Shown here: positions 1-4,061 of the stretch, piece by piece | Layout of the letters: each line of letters starts with the position of its first letter | Position numbering within the stretch: the stretch's first letter is position 1 | Assembly: GCA_002311975.1 (NCBI GenBank) | Contig: DCAL01000024.1 | Coordinates: 5,678 to 10,807 of the forward strand | DNA: 5,130 bases | From: Fidelibacterota bacterium UBA1134 | GTDB taxonomy: Bacteria; Fidelibacterota; Marinisomatia; Marinisomatales; S15-B10 | Direction of reading: 5' to 3' | Notes under the pieces: model-generated | Seen by the model: only the letters and a program-made list of their open reading frames with translations | The model's database searches: none | What the model was told of the DNA's origin: nothing | Translations under genes and position numbers: made by a program

Positions 1-288
1 CTGGCATATCAGGGACGGGGGGATGTTCTTCTCTTTATTTCCTTTAAATGAAATACGCACCCCCCGTCTCACAATTCAGCTACCCCTAAAAGAGGTCATA
101 TCGGTGTTTTCCAAAACGACACTGCGCATTCACCATTCCATGGTTCGGACGAAAACGTGTGAAAAGCCTTCTCAAAGACAACTTGTGTAACTGCGCAAGC
201 CGTTGACTGAAGATGAAGGATGAGGTAAGAGACCCATCCTGCTTTCAGATTCTAATGATATCAGAGATTACTCAGACGACGTGTAATC
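1..288. other. Non-coding left flank
   Basis: I see no supported gene here. One forward frame stays open from the left edge to a TAA at about 190, but it has no recognisable protein character. No tRNA-like cloverleaf or CRISPR spacing is visible. The only structures are the hairpin at 14-68 and the short inverted repeat at 264-290, listed separately. Confidence 0.6.
14..68. repeat. GC-rich imperfect hairpin, REP-like candidate
   Basis: GACGGGGGG at 14-22 is the exact reverse complement of CCCCCCGTC at 60-68. Inside the loop a second stem pairs TATTTC (36-41) with GAAATA (50-55). The result is a two-part hairpin with an internal bulge. There is no T-run on either side, which argues against a rho-independent terminator. 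The form (a G-rich arm beginning GGGACGG, an AT-rich inner stem, a C-rich return arm) resembles the repeated palindromes tied to REP/IS200-type Y1 transposases. That assignment is inference from shape; no transposase gene is visible here, and one could lie beyond the left edge. Confidence 0.45.
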
Positions 289-290
289 TC
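264..290. repeat. 8-bp perfect inverted repeat at the end of the HTH gene
   Basis: GAGATTAC (264-271) and GTAATCTC (283-290) are perfect complements around an 11-nt loop. The right arm overlaps the stop codon (289-291) of the minus-strand HTH gene. Read on the minus strand, the bases after the stem are not a T-run, so this is at best an RNA-stabilising or weak termination hairpin. It could also be an operator or chance. Confidence 0.35.
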
Positions 291-732
291 AACTCTGAAT
301 GTTTTTGAGGCGTTGATTGACTTCCTTCAGACCCATCCCGCGCAAGATGGCGACGGCATCGCGTTTATCTCCTCGCGGCGTACTCTTTCCTCTTTCCCAG
401 TTGCTCACCGTAATTGTGGTCACCCCCACCAGCTGAGCCAACTGTTTCTGAGACAGCTTCAACCGTTTGCGATGAGTTTTGATAGAACCGGCGCTGACTC
501 TGACTTTGGCTGCAGACTTTTTCTGTGTCAGCTCAGGACTGATCTTTCCCTCATCCCGGCGGTCCATCTTGGTTGCGAGAGCTTTATGTAAGTCAGAAAT
601 TTCCCCTCTCTGATGCCGAAGCTGTTTCTTTAAGTTCTGCACAGATCCGGACAGATCGGCCGCCATTGTCTTGGCCTCTTTGCGCGCCAGACGGCTGATC
701 TCACTCTTGAGTATTTTCCCTACATCGGGCAT
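289..732 (-). CDS. XRE-family helix-turn-helix protein with N-terminal coiled coil
   Basis: A 147-residue protein with a likely DNA-binding role. Residues about 84-134 form a Cro/CI-type (XRE, HTH_3) domain: IKTHRKRLKLSQKQLAQLVG, then VTTITVSNWERGKSTPR, with the usual LSQ.QLA...GV....VSNWE pattern. Residues about 1-70 are rich in Lys, Arg, Glu and Gln with spaced Leu/Ile and are probably a helical or coiled-coil arm, perhaps for dimerisation. A basic C-terminal tail (131-147) follows. There is no signal peptide or membrane segment. The start is well supported: AAGGAGG lies 7 nt before the ATG. The gene lies 56 nt downstream of the minus-strand arsC, so the two could share a transcript, although the gap is large enough for its own promoter. 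Target genes are unknown. A solitary XRE protein of this form can be chromosomal or come from a mobile element; no toxin partner is seen beside it. Confidence 0.85.
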   Translation of the reverse strand: MPDVGKILKSEISRLARKEAKTMAADLSGSVQNLKKQLRHQRGEISDLHKALATKMDRRDEGKISPELTQKKSAAKVRVSAGSIKTHRKRLKLSQKQLAQLVGVTTITVSNWERGKSTPRGDKRDAVAILRGMGLKEVNQRLKNIQS

Positions 733-739
733 GGCATTT

Positions 740-746
740 CCTCCTT
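740..746 (-). promoter_or_regulatory. Strong Shine-Dalgarno of the HTH gene
   Basis: On the minus strand AAGGAGG sits 7 nt upstream of the ATG at 732. This fixes the start of the XRE-family gene and is the strongest ribosome-binding site in the window. Confidence 0.75.
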
Positions 747-788
747 TTTGGTTTAATCTGATTTATAAGTTGAATTGATCATCGAATT

Positions 789-1223
789 CTAGAGAGTAGC
801 GGCCGACGACTTTTTTTCGCTGACCATGAATTCATCGATCTTCTCTTTGAGGATATTTCTGGTCTGACGGTAGTTATCCAAGTTTTCGTGCGCCGTATTC
901 CAGCTACCAAACGGATCTTCGATACTCCAGTGAAGCCTCTTTACTTCTCCCGGGAAAGTGGGGCAGATCTGCCGTGCTGAATCACACACCGAAATAACAA
1001 TATCGATACCTTCTTCCAGATAGTCGTCTACATGATCTGATGTGTGACTGGAAATATCTAAACCCCACTCTTGCATTACTTTGATACTGCACGGGTGGAC
1101 GCGGCTTGGGTAGGTCCCTGCGCTAAAAACCTGAAAACGCGCGCCGGCCAGATGACGTAAGAGCCCTTCAGCTATTTGCGAGCGACATGCATTTCCTGTA
1201 CAAAGAAAAAGAACTTTCTTCAT
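789..1223 (-). CDS. arsC: Thioredoxin-type arsenate reductase / low-Mr tyrosine phosphatase homologue
   Basis: A 144-residue cytoplasmic enzyme predicted to reduce arsenate to arsenite by a three-cysteine relay re-reduced by thioredoxin. The P-loop is near the N-terminus (LCTGNACRS): nucleophile Cys8, then Arg14, matching the CX5R signature of the low-molecular-weight phosphatase fold. Cys80 and Cys87 (SVCDSARQICP) keep the same spacing from Cys8 as Cys10, Cys82 and Cys89 of Bacillus ArsC. Asp103 in EDP is the expected general acid. Length is normal for the family. The frame is open to an ATG at 1277, but the internal ATG at 1223 is chosen because family proteins begin directly with MKKVLFLC; the extra 18 residues have no family likeness. 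No strong Shine-Dalgarno precedes 1223. A decayed second copy lies at about 1865-1979. No arsR, arsB or acr3 is visible, so arsenate as the in vivo substrate is inferred from the cysteine triad only. Confidence 0.9.
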   Translation of the reverse strand: MKKVLFLCTGNACRSQIAEGLLRHLAGARFQVFSAGTYPSRVHPCSIKVMQEWGLDISSHTSDHVDDYLEEGIDIVISVCDSARQICPTFPGEVKRLHWSIEDPFGSWNTAHENLDNYRQTRNILKEKIDEFMVSEKKSSAATL

Positions 1224-1243
1224 TATCAGCAAGAAGCTACAAC

Positions 1244-1258
1244 AGATAATATTTATAA
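1244..1258. promoter_or_regulatory. Per-box-like operator between arsC and the rubrerythrin relic
   Basis: AGATAAT-A-TTTATAA matches the Bacillus Per box (TTATAATnATTATAA) at 11 of 14 defined positions by eye, and an exact TTATAAT half-site lies at 1253-1259. It overlaps a perfect TATAAT -10 hexamer (1254-1259) facing the rubrerythrin, for which I find no good -35. On the minus strand TTGTCA (1291-1296), a 17-nt spacer and a weak TAAATA (1268-1273) could be the arsC promoter. The spacer is very AT-rich, so a chance match is possible. The support is contextual: a PerR-like gene lies nearby and rubrerythrin is a common PerR target. Confidence 0.4.
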
Positions 1259-1314
1259 TTTCAGCATTATTTATCAAGAAATTTGAAAACTGACAAATTA
1301 GAGGTTAGAGTTGA

Positions 1315-1706
1315 TTGCAGAATCTGAAGGACGCCTTCGCCGGTGAATCGATGGCAAACAGGCGGTATCTCTACTTTGGCCGGCAGGCGGATATCGAGGA
1401 ATATCCTGGCGCAGCGGGCGTTTTCAAGAATACTGCTGATGGGGAGATAGGTCATGCCTTCGGTCATCTCGACTATTTTAAGGAGGTGGGAGATCCCGCC
1501 ACCGGCGAACCCATAGGTGAAACAAGAGAGAACTTGGGAGCCGCGGTGGCCGGCGAGACTTACGAGTACACGCAGATGTACCCCTAGGTTTTGCCAAGAC
1601 TGCCCGGGAAGAGGGGTTTGAAGAAATTGCTGCTTGATTTGAGACTCTGGCCCGTGCCGAAAAATCCCACGCCGGCAGATTCCAGGAGATGCTGGATAAT
1701 CTTTAA
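1315..1706 (+). pseudogene. Rubrerythrin pseudogene (frameshift plus nonsense)
   Basis: Rubrerythrins are diiron ferritin-like peroxidases that reduce hydrogen peroxide. The first 90 codons read clearly as the family: AFAGESMANRRYLYF, GEIGHAFGHLDYFKEVGDPA, then AGETYEYTQMYP. The reading frame then hits TAG at 1585-1587. Removing two bases (TA, 1585-1586) restores GFAKTAREEGFEEIAA; a TGA at 1635-1637 stands where the family has Trp; after it FETLARAEKSHAGRF and a TAA at 1704-1706 follow. The diiron ligand motifs (AGES, GE.GH, AGETYE, AEKSH) are all still recognisable, so decay looks recent. The rebuilt protein is about 129 residues and has no C-terminal rubredoxin domain, so it is the short ferritin-like form. 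The best start is TTG at 1315, after GAGG (1301-1304); a TGA lies directly before it, and the original N-terminus may be lost. Two sequencing errors are an alternative, but neighbouring relics favour true decay. Confidence 0.85.
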
Positions 1707-1784
1707 ACTGGGAGTTCATGGTGAAGTGCGGGGCGCGGCAGAGGTCGCTTCCCGCACGTTCGCCTCTGACTCCTTGTTGAAAAG

Positions 1785-1871
1785 ATGCCCGTCATGCACG
1801 ACCATTCAGATATATCGAATACCGTCTACGATATTGCGGACCTACGCTACTGGGAGGAGGAATCCCTGTCC
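1785..1871 (+). pseudogene. N-terminal relic of an Fe-S oxidoreductase (tentative)
   Basis: From the ATG at 1785 the frame reads MPVMHDHSDISNTVYDIADL and then RYWEEESLSRY before running into antisense arsC sequence and stopping at 1887-1889. The YDI.DLRYWEEESL portion resembles, from memory, the N-terminus of GlpC/HdrD-like Fe-S-binding oxidoreductases, which in many bacteria are encoded just downstream of rubrerythrin. None of the cysteine motifs that would prove this are present, because the homology ends at about 1862-1871 where the arsC relic begins. If correct, the rest of the gene (over 1 kb) was lost at that junction. The bases between the rubrerythrin stop and this ATG (1707-1784) show nothing I recognise. 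Confidence 0.35.
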
Positions 1872-1979
1872 AGATATTCGTCCACGTGATCGGACGTGTG
1901 ACTGGAGAAGTCGATGCCCCACCTCCATATGAGAACGGTAAGCGTTGCCGGCTAAGAGAAAGAGAACTTTTTTCTTCAT
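1865..1979 (-). pseudogene. arsC: Decayed second arsC fragment
   Basis: Read from the ATG at 1979 on the minus strand, the protein begins MKKKVLFLLAGNAYRSHME, clearly the N-terminus of ArsC, but the catalytic Cys is Leu and the second P-loop Cys is Tyr. After the Glu, a frame change (about 1921-1925) leads into WGIDFSSHTSDHVDEYL, which matches residues 53-69 of the intact copy. About 30-34 codons between these blocks are deleted, and everything after about residue 70, including the two resolving cysteines, is missing. By eye, 1878-1921 agrees with 1024-1067 of the intact gene at 34 of 44 bases, so this is a diverged paralogue or foreign copy and not a fresh duplicate. It cannot encode an active enzyme. 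Its broken 3' end abuts the putative Fe-S oxidoreductase relic. Confidence 0.85.
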
Positions 1980-2076
1980 GTCAAAGCTCGGAAGAATTTC
2001 TGTCTTGCCATGAGGGAAAGTCAACAGGAATTGACGCGGTACAAAGTATATGGACAGACTGATAAAAACATACACT

Positions 2077-2091
2077 TAGTAATCATTATTG
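2077..2091. promoter_or_regulatory. perR: Per-box-like operator upstream of perR
   Basis: TAGTAAT-C-ATTATTG contains a perfect TAATnATTA core and matches the Bacillus Per box at 10 of 14 positions by eye. It lies 41 nt before the regulator start, where autoregulation by a PerR-like protein would be expected. It resembles the candidate site at 1244-1258. The AT-rich setting means chance is not excluded. Confidence 0.4.
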
Positions 2092-2103
2092 TTATTGAAT
2101 TTT

Positions 2104-2109
2104 GGAGGG
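2104..2109 (+). promoter_or_regulatory. Unusually distant Shine-Dalgarno before perR
   Basis: GGAGGG is the only good ribosome-binding sequence ahead of perR, but it ends 23 nt before the ATG at 2133. In the perR frame a TAA at 2118-2120 blocks any earlier start, and no ATG, GTG or TTG lies between. A seven-codon frame from ATT at 2116 would sit 6 nt after the GGAGGG and end in a TGA that overlaps the perR ATG (ATGA), which could allow coupled translation if an ATT start is used. That is speculative. Confidence 0.35.
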
Positions 2110-2132
2110 ATTGGTATTAAACTTTCCGTCCA

Positions 2133-2513
2133 ATGAGATACAGCAAACAGAGGGAAGAGATCCTGAAAGTCGTGAAGTCGCTCAATTTTCATCCCATGGC
2201 GGACGACGTGTATAAGAGGGTGCAGCGGTCGATGCCGCATATTAGTCTGGGGACTGTATACAGGAATCTCAATGCACTGGTGGATCAAGAGGAACTAAGC
2301 TGCGTACAGGACGGAAAGATTGTCCGGTACGACTGGGAGACGGGGCCTCATCACCATTTCCGCTGTCGAAAGTGCGGGACATTGTACAACGTTGAGATTG
2401 CCGATGAGGATATTCTCAAGTTTTTGGCAGAGAAGTGCGAGTTTGAAGTCAAAGAAGTCGATCTGGAGATGACCGGCATCTGCGGTGAATGCTCGAACGG
2501 AACGGAGGAATGA
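2133..2513 (+). CDS. perR: Fur-family regulator, PerR-like peroxide/metal sensor
   Basis: A 126-residue cytoplasmic metalloregulator that would repress peroxide-defence or metal genes until its metal site is oxidised. The N-terminal winged helix carries HPMADDVYKRV and the recognition helix SLGTVYRNLNAL (39-50). The hinge and dimer domain has RYDWETGPHHHFRCRKCG, the PerR rather than Fur pattern. By alignment with Bacillus PerR, His20, Asp67, His73 and His75 match regulatory ligands His37, Asp85, His91 and His93; Cys78, Cys81, Cys117 and Cys120 match the structural zinc site. The fifth regulatory ligand, Asp104, aligns with Asn86, which is unusual. The protein is slightly shorter than typical because it starts right at MRYSKQREEIL. 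The aquaporin ATG follows 3 nt after the stop, and the aquaporin's ribosome-binding site lies within the end of this gene, so they are probably co-transcribed. A zinc- or iron-responsive Fur paralogue is the alternative. Confidence 0.85.
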   Translation: MRYSKQREEILKVVKSLNFHPMADDVYKRVQRSMPHISLGTVYRNLNALVDQEELSCVQDGKIVRYDWETGPHHHFRCRKCGTLYNVEIADEDILKFLAEKCEFEVKEVDLEMTGICGECSNGTEE

Positions 2514-2516
2514 ATC

Positions 2517-3182
2517 ATGAATAAGAATGTGAACAAAGGTCTGGCGGAACTAATCGGTACTTTCGCGTTGACGTTTATCGGTGGTGCGGCGATCATCAAT
2601 GGCGAGGCCGGTCTTGTCGGCGTGGCCATCGCCCACGGCCTGACTGTGGCGGTGATGGTCTCGGCCATCGGCCATATCTCCGGTGGACATATCAATCCCG
2701 CAGCGACGGTGGGTTTCATGGCTACAGGGAAGATGTCCCTCAAGGAAGGGGGCACCTATATCGTGTTTCAGCTTGTGGGGGCGACATTGGCTGCACTCTG
2801 CCTCAAGTCATTTGTCCCGGGGGCGTCGGATGCGGCGCTGGGAGGCCAATCCATGGCGGTTGGGGTCACCTTTGGCTCTGGTGTGGCTATAGAGATCATT
2901 CTGACGTTTTTCCTCGTCTTTACCGTGTTCGCCACCGCTGTGGACGAGCGGGGAGCTTTCAAGGCCATCGCCGGCTTTGGGATCGGTTTGGTTGTGGCGT
3001 TCGACATTCTGGCCGGCGGTCCAGTCACCGGCGCATCCATGAATCCGGCCAGGTCATTCGGGCCGGCACTCGTCGCTGGACAGTGGGACAATCATCTCGT
3101 CTACTGGCTCGGTCCTCTGATAGGCGGTGCTGGGGCCGCCATCATCTATAACGGTCTTTTTCTGAAAGGCGGTAAGGCCTGA
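2517..3182 (+). CDS. Aquaporin / MIP-family channel with His-Ile-Ala-Arg filter
   Basis: A 221-residue inner-membrane channel for water or small uncharged solutes. Both pore signatures are intact: SGGHINPAATVG (NPA at 60-62) and GASMNPARSFGPA (NPA at 176-178). Six hydrophobic segments flank them, at about 8-27, 33-53, 80-98, 120-140, 148-166 and 194-215. The length is right for a bacterial aquaporin. Aligned to E. coli AqpZ (Phe43, His174, Thr183, Arg189), the aromatic/arginine filter is His40, Ile164, Ala173, Arg179. That set is not AqpZ-like or GlpF-like but matches plant tonoplast aquaporins of the TIP3/TIP4 type, whose relatives pass water plus solutes such as ammonia, urea or hydrogen peroxide. 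GGAGGA at 2504-2509, inside the end of perR, lies 7 nt before the ATG. Substrate is inferred: peroxide suits the regulator, and arsenite would suit the nearby arsC genes. Confidence 0.93.
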   Translation: MNKNVNKGLAELIGTFALTFIGGAAIINGEAGLVGVAIAHGLTVAVMVSAIGHISGGHINPAATVGFMATGKMSLKEGGTYIVFQLVGATLAALCLKSFVPGASDAALGGQSMAVGVTFGSGVAIEIILTFFLVFTVFATAVDERGAFKAIAGFGIGLVVAFDILAGGPVTGASMNPARSFGPALVAGQWDNHLVYWLGPLIGGAGAAIIYNGLFLKGGKA

Positions 3183-3231
3183 TTCATCACATCCGGCGAA
3201 GACGCGGAATGAAGGAGCAGAGTATTAGCGA

Positions 3232-4044
3232 ATGATTGATGCTTTCCGAGACTTGAATCCCGTGGCGCAGGCGTTAGTGGCGACACTCTTCACATGGGGT
3301 CTGACGGCACTGGGAGCGGCGTCAGTATTTCTGTTCAAAGAGGTGAGCCGCCGCGTTCTCGATGGGATGCTCGGTTTTGCCGGCGGTGTTATGATTGCCG
3401 CCAGCTACTGGTCGCTCCTTGCGCCCGCTATTGAGATGTCAGAAGGGATGGGGATTCCCAGCTGGTTCCCGCCAGCCGTCGGCTTTCTCCTGGGAGGGGC
3501 CACACTGTTTTGCCTTGATAAGGTGATCCCTCACTTGCATATTGGTTACCCGGACGCGGCAGCTGAAGGTGTGAAGACAGCTTGGCACCGGACGACGTTA
3601 TTGGTTCTCGCTATTACTCTTCATAATGCACCGGAGGGGCTGGCTGTGGGAGTGGCGTTTGGGGCGCTGGCGGCCGACTTGCCTTCGGCAACCCTCATGG
3701 GGGCCGTTGCTCTCGCCATCGGTATCGGGATTCAGAATTTCCCTGAAGGATTTGCCGTTGCCATGCCGTTGCGGAGGGTAGGCGTATCCCGCTTCAAGAG
3801 TTTCTGGTATGGACAGCTCTCAGCGGTGGTGGAACCTATTGCGGGCGTACTGGGAGCGTTACTGGTTATCTGGGCTCAGCCGATTCTTCCCTATGCCCTT
3901 GCTTTTGCCGCGGGAGCCATGATCTTCGTGGTGGTTGAGGAGGTGATTCCTGAATCTCAGTATGAAGGAAATACTGATCTGGCAACCATCGGGGTAATGC
4001 TCGGTTTCACTATTATGATGGCCCTCGACGTGGGGCTCGGTTAA
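3232..4044 (+). CDS. ZIP-family divalent metal transporter (GufA/ZupT-like)
   Basis: A 270-residue inner-membrane protein predicted to import divalent metals such as zinc, iron or manganese. The two metal-binding helices are clear: HNAPEGLAVGVAFG (His131, Asn132, Glu135) and IQNFPEGFAVAMPL (Gln168, Asn169, Glu172). Glu201 in VVEP and Glu236-Glu237 in VVEEVIPE complete the conserved acidic set. About eight membrane segments are visible, as expected for ZIP proteins. A short His-containing loop (PHLHIG, 100-105) precedes the metal helices and may feed metal to the pore. The start follows AAGGAG (3212-3217) with a rather long 14-nt spacing. The gene lies 49 nt after the aquaporin and 17 nt before the di-heme lipoprotein, so it is probably part of the perR operon. 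The QNFPEG form in the second motif and the sequence around it are nearest to GufA-type members; the exact metal cannot be told. Confidence 0.93.
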   Translation: MIDAFRDLNPVAQALVATLFTWGLTALGAASVFLFKEVSRRVLDGMLGFAGGVMIAASYWSLLAPAIEMSEGMGIPSWFPPAVGFLLGGATLFCLDKVIPHLHIGYPDAAAEGVKTAWHRTTLLVLAITLHNAPEGLAVGVAFGALAADLPSATLMGAVALAIGIGIQNFPEGFAVAMPLRRVGVSRFKSFWYGQLSAVVEPIAGVLGALLVIWAQPILPYALAFAAGAMIFVVVEEVIPESQYEGNTDLATIGVMLGFTIMMALDVGLG

Positions 4045-4061
4045 GGCACGGAGAAACAGCC

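Larger units (their letters stand above)
1980..2132. other. Intergenic leader before the perR operon
   Basis: An AT-rich spacer between the 5' end of the arsC relic and the regulator. It holds the Per-box-like palindrome (2077-2091) and a Shine-Dalgarno-like GGAGGG (2104-2109). TTGACG at 2031-2036 and TGGACA at 2051-2056 resemble -35 hexamers, but I find no -10 hexamer at proper spacing from either, so I do not place a promoter. The open minus-strand frame upstream of the arsC relic shows no protein likeness. Confidence 0.5.

Noticed and set aside
14..68. Rho-independent terminator
   Set aside because: There is no T-run after either arm and the loop is 37 nt long.
2..190. Forward frame open from the left edge to a TAA
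   Set aside because: Its translation crosses the hairpin and shows no protein-like pattern; 62 open codons can occur by chance.
230..338. 10-nt direct repeat AGACCCATCC at 230-239 and 329-338
   Set aside because: One copy lies within the HTH coding sequence and the flanks do not match; chance is the simplest explanation.
1224..1277. Upstream ATG giving arsC 18 more residues
   Set aside because: ArsC proteins begin directly with the MKKVLFLC strand; the extension lies in the AT-rich spacer over the Per-box-like site.
1635..1637. TGA read as Trp (alternative genetic code) in the rubrerythrin
   Set aside because: TGA ends perR, the aquaporin and the HTH gene, and intact genes here use TGG for Trp; a separate frameshift also breaks the gene.
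1267..1719. Minus-strand open frame of 150 codons over the rubrerythrin relic
   Set aside because: The plus strand shows unmistakable rubrerythrin sequence; the minus-strand peptide has no recognisable features.
1591..1932. Plus-strand open frame of 113 codons
   Set aside because: It is the wrong frame through the rubrerythrin 3' end and the relic region; family sequence lies in another frame.
1244..2110. Homology between the upstream regions of the two arsC copies
   Set aside because: The AT-rich stretches share composition and a few short words, but by eye the alignment is too weak to call a duplicated promoter.
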